Shown here one piece after another: positions 34,865-43,706 of a DNA stretch of 64,000 nt; position 1 is the first letter of the stretch; every line of letters begins with the position of its first letter. The position numbers and the translations under genes are program-made. This DNA comes from Paraburkholderia sp. CNPSo 3274 (lineage in GTDB: Bacteria > Pseudomonadota > Gammaproteobacteria > Burkholderiales > Burkholderiaceae), in contig NZ_JAMBPR010000036.1 in assembly GCF_024206475.1 (NCBI RefSeq), positions 24,888 through 88,887 on the forward strand. Reading direction: 5' to 3'. The notes below the pieces were generated by a model. That model was not told the origin of the DNA and did no database searches. It saw nothing but the letters and a program-made list of their open reading frames with translations.

Positions 34865-35745
34865 CAGCCTTTCCCTCCGCTCACCGGGCCCGAGTAGAAG
34901 TAGCGCTTCGCGCTCAGCATCGCGGCCACGACGATCAATTGCACGAAGCCCATCACGATCGCAATGGTCGAGGCGAGCGAGTAGTCATAGCTCTCGAATG
35001 CCGCTTCGGAAGCCGCGATGGAGATCACGCGCGTGGGACCCGCGGGCGCGCCGAGCAGCACCGCCGAAGGGAACACCGAATACGCCTGCACGAACGAAAG
35101 GCACGCGGCCATCGTGAGACCGGGCGCGAGCAGAGGCAGATAGATTTGACGGAACTGCTGCCACGGGCCTGCGCCAAGCGTGGCCGCCGCACGCGCGAGC
35201 GTCGGGTCGATGCCGGTGACGTACGAGAGCGTGAGGAGAAACGCGAACGGAAAACCCGAAACGATCAGCGAGATCAGCACGCCCCAATAGTTGTGCGTGA
35301 GACGAATCTCTTCGTTCGTATACAGATGCAGCGCGTGCAGCGCCTGCGGGAACCAGCCGTTCGGGCCGAAGTAGCTGAGCATGCCGTCGGCGATCAGCAC
35401 GGTGCCGAGCGTGACGGGAATCACGAGCAACGTGGTCACGAGCTTCTGGTACGGCGACTTGCGGCGCAGCGCGAAGGCCACCGGCAGCGAGAGCCCGACG
35501 TTGATGATGGTCGCGGGCACCGCCAGCTTGAGCGTGACGAACACCGTGGGCCACAACGAGAGGTCGTGAATGAACTGCAGGTAATTCGCGAACATGCCGC
35601 CGCCGTTCATCGGCTTGAACGACAGCACGAGACCGTAGGCGAACGGATAGAGGAACATCGCGATGATGAAACCGAGCGCGGGCGTGACGAGCCAGCCGCG
35701 CGAATCGCGCGGCGCCTTGGCCAGCGACGGAATGAGCGTGCTCAT
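34864..35745 (-). CDS. ABC transporter permease (PotB-like)
   Basis: 293-aa permease with six helices and the coupling-loop pattern PTLARAAATLGAGPWQQFRQIYLP (residues about 185-210). ATG at 35745 is the start; it overlaps the ATPase stop in ATGA, so translation is coupled. The open frame further upstream runs over the ATPase gene and is not used. It pairs with the downstream permease to form the membrane channel of the importer. Confidence 0.9.
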   Translation of the reverse strand: MSTLIPSLAKAPRDSRGWLVTPALGFIIAMFLYPFAYGLVLSFKPMNGGGMFANYLQFIHDLSLWPTVFVTLKLAVPATIINVGLSLPVAFALRRKSPYQKLVTTLLVIPVTLGTVLIADGMLSYFGPNGWFPQALHALHLYTNEEIRLTHNYWGVLISLIVSGFPFAFLLTLSYVTGIDPTLARAAATLGAGPWQQFRQIYLPLLAPGLTMAACLSFVQAYSVFPSAVLLGAPAGPTRVISIAASEAAFESYDYSLASTIAIVMGFVQLIVVAAMLSAKRYFYSGPVSGGKG

Positions 35746-36821
35746 GACGCACGCTCCGCGTAGGCCAGCACGTGCGAAGGCGCGACGCGCAGCGTGGCGC
35801 GCTCGCCCGCTTCGAATTCGCCTTCCACGCGCGCCCACAGCTTGCCGAACGGCGCGTTGGCGAGCAGCAGCGAATCGCGGCCGCCGTATTCGACCATTTC
35901 CACTTCGACGTCGAAGGCGTTCGCGTCGCCCGCGTTGGCGCGCTCGAAATCTTCCGGGCGCATGGCCACGGAAATCTCGCCGCCGCCCAGCTCGCCCATC
36001 GGCACGCCGGTCAGCGTGATGCCCGACGACGACATCGCAATATGCCCGCCCTGCTCGCCCGTAATGGCGAACGGCAGCACATTGCGAAAGCCCATGAAGC
36101 GCGCAACGTGCAGATTCGAGGGGCGGCTATAGACTTCCTTCGGCGTCGCCACCTGCTGCACGACGCCCTCTTTCATCACGACGATGCGGTCCGCCATCGA
36201 AAGCGCTTCGTCCTGATCGTGGGTCACGTAAATCGTGGCGCGTTCGAGCTGCCCGTGAATGCGGCGGATTTCCGCGCGCATTTCAATACGCAGCTTGGTG
36301 TCGAGGTTCGAGAGCGGCTCGTCCATCAGCACGAGCGGTGGCTCGATGACGATGGCGCGGGCAATCGCCACGCGCTGCTGCTGGCCGCCCGAAAGCTGGC
36401 CCGGCAGCTTGTTTTCATGGCCGACGAGCTGCACGAGCTGCAGCGCCTCGCGCGCGCGGCGCTTCGCCTCTTCGCGCGGCACGCCCTGCATCTTCAGGCC
36501 GAAGCCGACGTTTTCCAGCACCGTCATGTGCGGGAACAACGCGTAATTCTGGAACACCATGCCGAAGCCGCGCTTCTCAGGCGGCAGCACGTCGATACGC
36601 AGGTCGTCCAGCCAGATGCTGCCGCTCGTGAGCGGTTGCAGACCTGCGATGCAATTGAGCGCCGTGGATTTCCCGCAGCCCGAAGGCCCGAGCAGCGCGA
36701 TGAATTCGCCGCGGCGAATGTCGAGGTCGAGACCGCGCAGCGCCGCGAGCTGCGTCCCCTCTGCGTTAGCGAAGCTACGGCCCACCGAATCGAGGCGCAG
36801 ACGATCGAAAGAATGCTTCAT
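35742..36821 (-). CDS. ABC transporter ATP-binding protein (PotA/UgpC-like)
   Basis: 359-aa ATPase of the importer. Walker A GPSGCGKST (45-53), Q-loop QNYALFPHMT (91-100), signature LSGGQQQR (143-150), Walker B LVLMDEP (163-169) and the H-loop in YVTHDQDEA are all present. A C-terminal TOBE-type regulatory domain (about residues 235-359) is typical of MalK/PotA proteins. RBS AGGAA before ATG. It follows the binding-protein gene after 109 bp and overlaps the permease gene by 4 bp. Confidence 0.93.
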   Translation of the reverse strand: MKHSFDRLRLDSVGRSFANAEGTQLAALRGLDLDIRRGEFIALLGPSGCGKSTALNCIAGLQPLTSGSIWLDDLRIDVLPPEKRGFGMVFQNYALFPHMTVLENVGFGLKMQGVPREEAKRRAREALQLVQLVGHENKLPGQLSGGQQQRVAIARAIVIEPPLVLMDEPLSNLDTKLRIEMRAEIRRIHGQLERATIYVTHDQDEALSMADRIVVMKEGVVQQVATPKEVYSRPSNLHVARFMGFRNVLPFAITGEQGGHIAMSSSGITLTGVPMGELGGGEISVAMRPEDFERANAGDANAFDVEVEMVEYGGRDSLLLANAPFGKLWARVEGEFEAGERATLRVAPSHVLAYAERAS

Positions 36822-36930
36822 GACACGTTCCTGACCAACAAGATCAACCTACATGAGCAGGGATCGAGGACGGCGCTCCCCAGGCGAAACCACGAAAGCA
36901 CCGTCCGTCCATTGCTGATTCTTCCTCTCG

Positions 36931-38097
36931 TTACTGCGACTTCTGCGAACCGACTTCGCGGTCCCACTTCTGGAACGCCGCGACCATCGCCTGCGCCGAA
37001 AGCGGCTGGACATGCGGATAGGCTGTGAGCCATTTCGCGTACTCGGGGCGGCCGTACTTCGCGATCACGTCCTGGCTTTCCTTCGGCGCCATCTGCAGCG
37101 TGATGTCTTTCACTGCCGGGCCCGGATAGAAGTAGCCGTCGTCATACGTCATGGCCTGCTGCTGCGGCTCGAGCATGAAGTTCATGAGCTTGAGCAGCAC
37201 CGCGAGCTTCTCTTTCGAAACGCCCTTCGGCACGACCATGTAGTGGGCGTCGTTCACCCACGTCATGTTGTTGAATGCCTGCACCTTGAAGTCGGCCGGC
37301 ACGATGCCGAGCGCGCGCGGGTTGATGTCCCAGCCCGTCACGGTCACGGTCATGTCGCGTGTGCCTTCGCCCAGTTCCTTCATCACCGCCGAGGTGCCGC
37401 CCGGGTAGTACGGCACGCACGAGTTCAGCTCCTTCAGGAACGCCCAGGTCTTGTCCCAGCCGTTGATCGGGTCTTGCGGGTTCTTGTCGCCGAGCAGGTA
37501 CGGCAGGCCCATCAGGAACGTGCGGCCCGGACCCGAGTTGGCCGGACGCGCATAGATCAGCTTGCCGGGGTTCGCCTTGCACCACGCCAGCAGTTCCTGC
37601 GGCGTTTGCGGCGGCTTCGCGACCTTGGCCGGGTTGTATTCGATCAGCGGACCGGCCGGCATGTACGACACTTCGAGGCCGTAGCCTTGCGCCAGGTCCT
37701 GCATCTTGCGCGCGCCCGGCGCGTACTTGTCGAGCACGCCGGGCAGCGCTGCCTGCTGATCCGGCAGCAGCTTCATCCACAGATTTTGTTCGATGCCGGC
37801 GGCGAGCGCGTCCGTGCCCGTCAGCACGAGATCGATGTCGGCGCGGCCGGCGGCCTGCATTGCCTTGATCTTGCCAGGCAACTGCGGCGCGGGCGCGTTG
37901 GTGTAAGTGATATTGGAGACGAGATTCGGATTTTTCGCCTTGAACGCTTCGAAGGCTTTCTGCGTGAGCTGCAGATTACCGGCCACGTCGACAATGTTCA
38001 GGGAAACGGGATCGGCCTTTGCCGCGCTCATGCCGAGCGCCGTGGCCGCCGCCACACACACGGCCAGCACGCTGGCCTTCAAGCGTCCATCGAACAT
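36931..38097 (-). CDS. ABC transporter periplasmic solute-binding protein
   Basis: 388-aa substrate-binding protein with a Sec signal peptide (residues 1-28, ending MSAAKA). It belongs to the extracellular solute-binding family 1 (PotD/iron-binding type II fold); NGWDKTWAFLKEL and VPKGVSKEKLAVLLKLMNFML are typical. GGAG precedes the start. It is the first gene of the importer operon and has an operator half-overlapping a TTGACA about 90-105 bp upstream. Ligand is not certain: polyamine-type in family, but the operon encodes a sugar-acid dehydratase, so a uronate or aldonate is proposed. Confidence 0.9.
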   Translation of the reverse strand: MFDGRLKASVLAVCVAAATALGMSAAKADPVSLNIVDVAGNLQLTQKAFEAFKAKNPNLVSNITYTNAPAPQLPGKIKAMQAAGRADIDLVLTGTDALAAGIEQNLWMKLLPDQQAALPGVLDKYAPGARKMQDLAQGYGLEVSYMPAGPLIEYNPAKVAKPPQTPQELLAWCKANPGKLIYARPANSGPGRTFLMGLPYLLGDKNPQDPINGWDKTWAFLKELNSCVPYYPGGTSAVMKELGEGTRDMTVTVTGWDINPRALGIVPADFKVQAFNNMTWVNDAHYMVVPKGVSKEKLAVLLKLMNFMLEPQQQAMTYDDGYFYPGPAVKDITLQMAPKESQDVIAKYGRPEYAKWLTAYPHVQPLSAQAMVAAFQKWDREVGSQKSQ

Positions 38098-38188
38098 CGC
38101 ATCTCCTCACATCTGTTTATGGAATTTGTTCTAACGCGACCATTTTTGTATTGCCCAGGCCGGACACAGGATGCCGAACCACGCACCA

Positions 38189-38202
38189 AGTTGTCAAGCA
38201 AC
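38189..38202 (-). promoter_or_regulatory. GntR-type operator upstream of the ABC importer operon
   Basis: AGTTGTCAAGCAAC is the same palindrome as at 40923 with one change in the right arm. On the minus strand it contains TTGACA, a likely -35. Position about 95 bp before the solute-binding protein start suits repression by the regulator encoded at 23345-24034. Confidence 0.65.
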
Positions 38203-38253
38203 GTCAGGCTCTTTGTGAGACGACTGTGAGCCTCTTGTCGGACTCCTCTTGGA

Positions 38254-38286
38254 GAAAGCGCCTGCAAGGCTTCTGCAGGCGCTTTC
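38254..38286 (-). terminator. Hairpin terminator after aldehyde dehydrogenase
   Basis: Perfect 13-bp arms GAAAGCGCCTGCA (38254-38266) and TGCAGGCGCTTTC (38274-38286), seven-base loop, 18 bp after the aldehyde dehydrogenase stop. A short T-run lies inside the stem ends. It separates this unit from the ABC operon. Confidence 0.75.
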
Positions 38287-38304
38287 CTGACCGCTTTCGC
38301 GGGA

Positions 38305-39885
38305 TTACTGCTTCACCAGCTCGCCGTCGCGCAAACGCCACAGCGCGAGCGGATTGTCGTTCTGCAGTGTGACCGGCAGAAGTTCAGCCGGCAGGTCCTG
38401 ATAGCAGACCGGACGCAGGAAGCGCTCGATCGCCATCGCGCCCACCGAAGTCGTGCGTGCGTCCGAGGTGGCCGGGAACGGGCCGCCGTGAACCATCGCG
38501 TACGACACTTCGACGCCCGTCGGGAAGCCGTTCGCCAGAATGCGGCCAGCCTTGCGCTCGAGAATCGGCAACAGGCGCGCGGCCATCGCGTAGTCGTCGC
38601 GGTCGATGTGCAGCGTCGCCGTGAGCTGGCCTTCGAGGTGCTCCGCCACGCGCGCGAGTTCGGCTTCGTCGCGACACGCCACGACGACCGACGTCGGCCC
38701 GAAAATCTCGTCCGACAACGCGTGCTGTGCGAGGAACTGCTCGGCGCTCGCCTTGAAGAGGACCGGCAGCGCGTCGCAATGCGCGTCCGTCTTCGTGCCT
38801 TCGGCCAGATTCTCGATGCCCGGCAGCTGCTTGCGCGCCGCAACGGCTTCGCCATACGTCGAGGCGATGCCAGCCGTCAGCATGCTTTGCGAGGGCTTCT
38901 GCGTGAGCGCGGCGCTCGCCGCCTTCACGAAGCGGTCGAGTTCCGGCGAGTCGATCGCGAGCACGAGGCCCGGGTTCGTGCAGAACTGGCCCACGCCCAT
39001 CGTGAGCGAATCGACAAAGGCTTGCGCGAGCGCTTCACCGCGTGCGGCCAGCGCCGCGGGCAGCACGAACATCGGGTTGATGCTGCTCATTTCGGCGTAG
39101 ACCGGAATCGGCTCGGCTCGCGCGGCCGCGATGTGCGAAAGCGCGAGGCCGCCGCGGCGCGAACCCGTGAAGCCCACGGCCTTGATAGCCGGGTGCGCCA
39201 CGAGCGTTTCGCCCGCTTCGTTGCCGCCGCCGAAGACGAGCGAGAACACGCCTTCGGGCAGGCCAACGTCAGCCACGGCCTGCTGGATCGCGCGGCCTAC
39301 GAGTTCCGAGGTACCCGGGTGCGCCAGGTGCGCCTTCACGACGACCGGGCAGCCGGCAGCCAGCGCCGAAGCCGTGTCGCCGCCCGCCACTGAAAACGCC
39401 AGCGGGAAGTTGCTCGCGCCGAACACGGCCACGGGGCCGAGCGGGATGCGATGCGCGCGCAGATCCGAGCGCGGCAGCGGCTTGCGCTCGGGCAGCGCCG
39501 AGTCGAGCACGGCGCCGCACCAGCGGCCGTCGCGCACGAGCGACGCGAAAAGACGCAGCTGCCCGACCGTGCGGCCGCGCTCGCCTTCGAGGCGCGCCTT
39601 GGGCAGCGCCGATTCGAGATGCGCGCGCTCGATCAGCGCGTCGCCGATGCCGAGAATGCGTTCGGCGATCGCTTCGAGCAGACGCGCACGCGTTTCGTGC
39701 GGGGCGGCCCGGAAGGCGTCGAACGCCTGCGCCGCGAGTTCACAAGCGCGCACGACTTCGGCGTTGCCGCCGAGGCCGAACGACGGCTCGATCTCCTGAC
39801 CGAGCGCGGGCGCGAAGGCGCGCATCTCGCCCGCCTCGCCGCGCACCGCTTGCGCGCCCAGCAGCATGGTTCCAGTAACCTGCAT
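38305..39885 (-). CDS. 2,5-dioxovalerate (alpha-ketoglutarate semialdehyde) dehydrogenase-like aldehyde dehydrogenase
   Basis: About 526-aa aldehyde dehydrogenase of the NADP+-dependent AldH/KGSADH group, longer than standard ALDHs and without the usual SGRE-type features. The catalytic Cys302 is in GQFCTNPG and the general-base Glu265 in VYAEMSS; the cofactor region is PVAVFGASNFPLAFS. It would oxidise 2-oxoglutarate semialdehyde to 2-oxoglutarate, the last step of oxidative sugar-acid breakdown. Start at 39885 has GGAG upstream (alternative ATG 39906). It follows the DapA-family gene by 29 bp and shares its promoter. Confidence 0.9.
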   Translation of the reverse strand: MQVTGTMLLGAQAVRGEAGEMRAFAPALGQEIEPSFGLGGNAEVVRACELAAQAFDAFRAAPHETRARLLEAIAERILGIGDALIERAHLESALPKARLEGERGRTVGQLRLFASLVRDGRWCGAVLDSALPERKPLPRSDLRAHRIPLGPVAVFGASNFPLAFSVAGGDTASALAAGCPVVVKAHLAHPGTSELVGRAIQQAVADVGLPEGVFSLVFGGGNEAGETLVAHPAIKAVGFTGSRRGGLALSHIAAARAEPIPVYAEMSSINPMFVLPAALAARGEALAQAFVDSLTMGVGQFCTNPGLVLAIDSPELDRFVKAASAALTQKPSQSMLTAGIASTYGEAVAARKQLPGIENLAEGTKTDAHCDALPVLFKASAEQFLAQHALSDEIFGPTSVVVACRDEAELARVAEHLEGQLTATLHIDRDDYAMAARLLPILERKAGRILANGFPTGVEVSYAMVHGGPFPATSDARTTSVGAMAIERFLRPVCYQDLPAELLPVTLQNDNPLALWRLRDGELVKQ

Positions 39886-39914
39886 GTTCGCTCCGTTCAA
39901 TTGCATTTTGCCGC

Positions 39915-40862
39915 TTACGCGTGGGCGGTCTGGGCCGAAGCGACCAGCTTCTGCTCGAACGCGAGCAGCGCCTTGGCCGCGTCGCCGATCGCCGGCAGTG
40001 CCTCAGCGGGCGACTGCGAGAGCAGCGGCAGGATCGGGCCCATGTCGGCAATACCCGAGAGCGTCACGGCGTCATGCAGCACGCGGATGAGCGAGATGTT
40101 GTCACGCAGCGTTTCGAGCGGCATGAAGGCATCGAAGAGGCGTTGTGCTTCTTCCGCACGGCCTTCCTTCGCGGCCTTCAGGAGCGCCATGATGGCGTTC
40201 GAAGCGATACAGCCCGAGCCCGTGGTCCAGGCGGCCAGACCGAAGTCGCGCACGTGAACCAGCGCCGGACGCTCGCCCATGCCCGAGACGACCTTCGAGG
40301 CCGGCACGCTTTGCAGCAGGCGGCGCAGATACGGGTCGTTGGCCGGGTCCTTGCGCACGATGGCGTACTTGACCGCGATGAGCGTGCCGCGGTCGATCAG
40401 GCGCACGAGCGTGTCGACGTCGACATAGTCTTCACTCTTGATATAGAGCGTGAGCGGAATGCCAGCGGCGTCGGCGATGCGCGCAAGACCGGCTTCGACG
40501 CCGGCGGGCGTGGTGAAGCCGGAGAGCGGCAGCACCATGGCCGTCTGGTACTGCGTTTGCGCGAAGATGCGCGCCTGGTCGAGCATCTTGCCGTAGTCGG
40601 GACCGATGGCCGGAATCACGCGCGTTTCGGGCGCGGTGAGGTCGGCGAGCATGTCAAGCAACTCACGGAATTCGCTCACGGCGACGTGGTACAGGTTCGC
40701 ATTGCCGCCGTACAGCAGCGTGCGGATACCGCCCGCTTCCATATGGCGGATTAGCTTGCGGTTCTGTTCGACGTCGAGGGAGAAGTCGGGGCGGCGTGCG
40801 AGCGGCGGCACTGCCATCACAGTCGAGGCGAATTCGCTCTCGACAATCGGGGACACGTTCAT
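39915..40862 (-). CDS. DapA-family lyase: 2-keto-3-deoxy sugar-acid dehydratase or aldolase
   Basis: 315-aa TIM-barrel of the DHDPS/NAL family. The Schiff-base Lys165 is seen in LIAVKYAIVRK and its partner Tyr140 in LTLYIKSE. Such enzymes either dehydrate and decarboxylate 5-keto-4-deoxyglucarate (KdgD), dehydrate 2-keto-3-deoxy-L-arabonate (AraD), or cleave KDG. The next gene, a dioxovalerate-type dehydrogenase, favours one of the two dehydratases, both of which give 2-oxoglutarate semialdehyde. RBS GAGG. First gene of the two-gene operon; promoter and operator lie 40-75 bp upstream. Confidence 0.88.
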   Translation of the reverse strand: MNVSPIVESEFASTVMAVPPLARRPDFSLDVEQNRKLIRHMEAGGIRTLLYGGNANLYHVAVSEFRELLDMLADLTAPETRVIPAIGPDYGKMLDQARIFAQTQYQTAMVLPLSGFTTPAGVEAGLARIADAAGIPLTLYIKSEDYVDVDTLVRLIDRGTLIAVKYAIVRKDPANDPYLRRLLQSVPASKVVSGMGERPALVHVRDFGLAAWTTGSGCIASNAIMALLKAAKEGRAEEAQRLFDAFMPLETLRDNISLIRVLHDAVTLSGIADMGPILPLLSQSPAEALPAIGDAAKALLAFEQKLVASAQTAHA

Positions 40863-40901
40863 GAGGCCTCGTGCTGGGATGGAGGGTTGTCAATACCGGG
40901 C

Positions 40902-40937
40902 ACAGTAGCATCGGCTCGCCGTAGTTGTCAAACAACT
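40902..40937 (-). promoter_or_regulatory. Promoter with GntR operator for the DapA-ALDH operon
   Basis: On the minus strand TTGACA (40926-40931), 18 bp, TACTGT (40902-40907) with a TG extension. AGTTGTCAAACAACT (40923-40937) is a perfect 6-3-6 palindrome that covers the -35 and matches TNGTNNNACNA exactly. This is the cleanest operator-promoter overlap in the cluster. The rest of the 310-bp gap 40863-41172 contains only the LacI-type palindrome. Confidence 0.82.
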
Positions 40938-41047
40938 TGTTGCATTTGTTAGGGTTTGTTCGGAGGACACGGCAACCGTGGTCCGCCCGCCCCTGCGCGG
41001 TCGGTACAGGCCCCGTAAAGGAATAATGTAGAATCGCGCTCCAATTG

Positions 41048-41061
41048 TGGAACCGGTTCCA
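41048..41061 (+). promoter_or_regulatory. LacI/GalR-type operator palindrome
   Basis: TGGAACCGGTTCCA is a perfect 14-bp palindrome with the central CG typical of LacI-family operators. It lies 112 bp upstream of the flavocytochrome dehydrogenase operon starting at 41173. No intact LacI gene is in the window. Confidence 0.65.
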
Positions 41062-41172
41062 TTTATTATCCTCGTTCCGTGGCCGCCGCCGCGGGATGTC
41101 ACGCGCAGCGGGCAGAATGGCTACGCGGACACGGTCGAACCACACCGCGCCAAACTCATACAGAATCCCACA

Positions 41173-41922
41173 ATGTCTGAATCCCCTCTCACGACACGCC
41201 GCGGCTTCCTACGCACGGCAGCGGTGCTCGTGCCGGCCAGCGCACTGGCTGGCTGCGAGGGCGGCAAGCAGCCGTCGAGCGAAACCGCCGCGGCGGGCAG
41301 CGCCGCCTCTGCGCCCAACGCCAGGCCCGAAGCCGGGCAGGCCGTCGCCTACAAGCCGCGCTTCTTCGACGGGCGCGAGTGGGCCTTTGTCGAAGCCGCC
41401 ACCGACCGTCTGATTCCCGCCGATTCCGAAGGCCCCGGCGCGCTGGAAGCCGGCGTGCCCGAATTCATCGACCGGCAGATGGACACGCCCTACGCGCACG
41501 GCGCGCTCTGGTACATGCAGGGGCCGTTCCAGCAAGGCGTGCCCGAACTCGGCTACCAGTTGAAGCTCGTGCCGCGCGACATCTACCGGCTCGGCATCAA
41601 GGCCGTGAACGCGTACTGCGCGAAGGCCTACGGCAAGGATTTCGACGCACTCGACGCCAACACGCGCGACAGCGTGCTCACCGCGCTCGAAGCGGGCAAG
41701 GTCGAACTGGACGGCGTGCCCGCCTCCGTGTTCTTCGGCCAGTTGCTGCAGAACACGCGCGAAGGCTACTTCTGCGACCCGATCCACGGCGGCAACCGCA
41801 ACATGGCCGCGTGGAAGATGATCGGCTTCCCCGGCGCGCGCGCCGACTTCATGGATTTCGTGAACCAGAACGGCAAGCCCTATCCGTACGGCCCGGTCTC
41901 GATCAACGGAGAGCGTACGTAA
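41173..41922 (+). CDS. Gluconate 2-dehydrogenase gamma-type subunit (Tat signal)
   Basis: 249-aa small subunit of a membrane-bound sugar/alcohol flavocytochrome dehydrogenase (gluconate 2-dehydrogenase subunit 3 family). The twin-arginine signal TTRRGFLRTAAVLVPASAL (residues about 8-26) and a following AGC suggest Tat export, carrying the folded FAD subunit with it. The mature domain has FFDGREWAFVEAATDRLIP and FFGQLLQNTREGYFCDPIHGGN, typical of the family. The start at 41173 gives MSESPLTTRRG; the upstream open frame is discarded. It abuts the flavoprotein gene. Confidence 0.92.
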   Translation: MSESPLTTRRGFLRTAAVLVPASALAGCEGGKQPSSETAAAGSAASAPNARPEAGQAVAYKPRFFDGREWAFVEAATDRLIPADSEGPGALEAGVPEFIDRQMDTPYAHGALWYMQGPFQQGVPELGYQLKLVPRDIYRLGIKAVNAYCAKAYGKDFDALDANTRDSVLTALEAGKVELDGVPASVFFGQLLQNTREGYFCDPIHGGNRNMAAWKMIGFPGARADFMDFVNQNGKPYPYGPVSINGERT

Positions 41923-43698
41923 ATGGCGATCAGGAAACCTCACGTCGATGCCGTGGTCGTCGGCTTCGGCTGGACCGGCGCGATCCTCTCGAAGGAACTG
42001 ACCGAAGCGGGCCTCACCGTGGTGGCGCTCGAGCGTGGTGAGTATCGCGACACCTACCCGGACGGCGCGTACCCCAACACCATCGACGAGCTCACATACA
42101 ACATCCGCAAGAAGCTCTTCCTCGACCTTTCGAAGACCACCGTCTCGATCCGCCACGGCGTGAACGACACGGCCCTGCCCTACCGCCAGCTCGCCGCGTT
42201 TCTGCCCGGCGAAGGCGTGGGCGGCGCGGGCCTGCACTGGTCGGGCGTGCATTTCCGCATCACGCCCGAAGAGCTGCGCCTGAAAAGTCACTACGAAGAG
42301 CGCTACGGCAAGAAGTTCATCCCCGAAGGCATGACGATCCAGGACTACGGCGTCACTTACGACGAACTGGAGCCGCACTTCGACTTCGCGGAGAAGGTGT
42401 TCGGCACTTCGGGCCAGGCGTACAAGGTGAAGGGCAACGTAGTCGGCGACGGCAATGTGTTCGAAGCCGCGCGCAGCGACAATTTCCCGTTGCCCGCACA
42501 ACTGAATACGTATTCGGCGCAGCGCTTCTCCGACGCGGCGAAGTCTATTGGGCTGCACCCCTACCGCCTGCCTTCGGCGAACACGTCGGGGCCGTACACG
42601 AACCCCTATGGCGTGCAGATGGGCCCGTGCAACTTCTGCGGCTTTTGCAGCGGTTACGCGTGCTACATGTACTCGAAGGCTTCGCCGAACCTCAACATCC
42701 TGCCCGCGCTCAAGCAGGAAAAGCACTTCGAACTGCGCTCGAAATGCCACGTGCTGCGTGTCGAACTCGACAACACCAAAAAGCGCGCCACAGGCGTGAC
42801 TTATATCGATCCGGCGGGCCAGGAAGTGTTCCAGAGCGCGGACCTCGTGATCGTCTCGGCGTTCCAGTATCACAACGTGCACCTGCTGCTGCTCTCGGGC
42901 ATCGGCAAGCCCTATGACCCGGTTTCGGGCAAGGGCGTGGTGGGCCGCAACTTCGCGTACCAGAACCTCTCGACCATCACGGCGTTCTTCGACAAGGACA
43001 CGTGGACGAATCCGTTCATCGGCGCGGGCGGCAACGGCGTGGCCGTGGACGACTTCAACGCCGACAACTTCGACCACGGGCCGCTCGGCTTCGTGGGCGG
43101 CTCGCCGCTCTGGGTGAACCAGGCGGGCGTGAAGCCGATTAGCGGCATCGCCACGCCCGCGGGCACGCCGGACTGGGGCGCCGGGTGGAAGAAGGCCGTG
43201 AAGGACCACTACGCACACACCGTTTCGATGGACGCGCACGGCTCCAACATGTCGTACCGCGACGTGTACCTCGACCTCGATCCGACCTATCGCGACTCGT
43301 ACGGCCAACCGCTCCTGCGCATGACCTTCGACTGGAAGGACAACGACATCAAGATGGCGCAGTACGTGACGGGCCAGATGCAAAAGATCGCCGAGGCGAT
43401 GGGCCCGAAGGCCATCAACGTCTACACGCGCGAGTTCGGCGCGCACTTCGATTCGCGCCGCTACCAGACCACTCACCTTGTCGGCGGGGCCGTGATGGGC
43501 ACCGATCCGAACACCAGCGTCATCAACCGCTATCTGCAGTGCTGGGATGTGCCCAACGTGTTCGTGATGGGTGCCTCCGCGTTCCCGCAGGGGATCGGCT
43601 ACAACCCGACCGGCCTCGTCGCCGCCCTCGCTTACTGGAGCGCGAAAGCGATTCGCAACCAGTATCTGAAGAACCCCGGTCCCCTGGTGAGCGTGTGA
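41923..43698 (+). CDS. GMC-family FAD dehydrogenase subunit (gluconate 2-dehydrogenase-like)
   Basis: 591-aa catalytic flavoprotein. The N-terminal FAD-binding motif is DAVVVGFGWTGAILSKEL (9-26, degenerate GxGxxG), the GMC box GEGVGGAGLHWSGVHFR follows near residue 95, and the C-terminal active-site region has THLVGGAVMGTDPNTSV. A CNFCGFCSGYACY cysteine group around residue 235 is typical of this subfamily and probably holds a 3Fe-4S cluster. It has no signal peptide and should be exported with its Tat partner. It oxidises a sugar, gluconate or alcohol in the periplasm and passes electrons to the cytochrome c encoded next. Confidence 0.92.
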   Translation: MAIRKPHVDAVVVGFGWTGAILSKELTEAGLTVVALERGEYRDTYPDGAYPNTIDELTYNIRKKLFLDLSKTTVSIRHGVNDTALPYRQLAAFLPGEGVGGAGLHWSGVHFRITPEELRLKSHYEERYGKKFIPEGMTIQDYGVTYDELEPHFDFAEKVFGTSGQAYKVKGNVVGDGNVFEAARSDNFPLPAQLNTYSAQRFSDAAKSIGLHPYRLPSANTSGPYTNPYGVQMGPCNFCGFCSGYACYMYSKASPNLNILPALKQEKHFELRSKCHVLRVELDNTKKRATGVTYIDPAGQEVFQSADLVIVSAFQYHNVHLLLLSGIGKPYDPVSGKGVVGRNFAYQNLSTITAFFDKDTWTNPFIGAGGNGVAVDDFNADNFDHGPLGFVGGSPLWVNQAGVKPISGIATPAGTPDWGAGWKKAVKDHYAHTVSMDAHGSNMSYRDVYLDLDPTYRDSYGQPLLRMTFDWKDNDIKMAQYVTGQMQKIAEAMGPKAINVYTREFGAHFDSRRYQTTHLVGGAVMGTDPNTSVINRYLQCWDVPNVFVMGASAFPQGIGYNPTGLVAALAYWSAKAIRNQYLKNPGPLVSV

Positions 43699-43706
43699 AG
43701 AGCCGC

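Noticed and set aside
32078..34897. 939-codon plus-strand open frame
   Set aside because: Antisense to the dehydratase and permease genes; extremely His/Arg-rich with no domain or ribosome-binding site.
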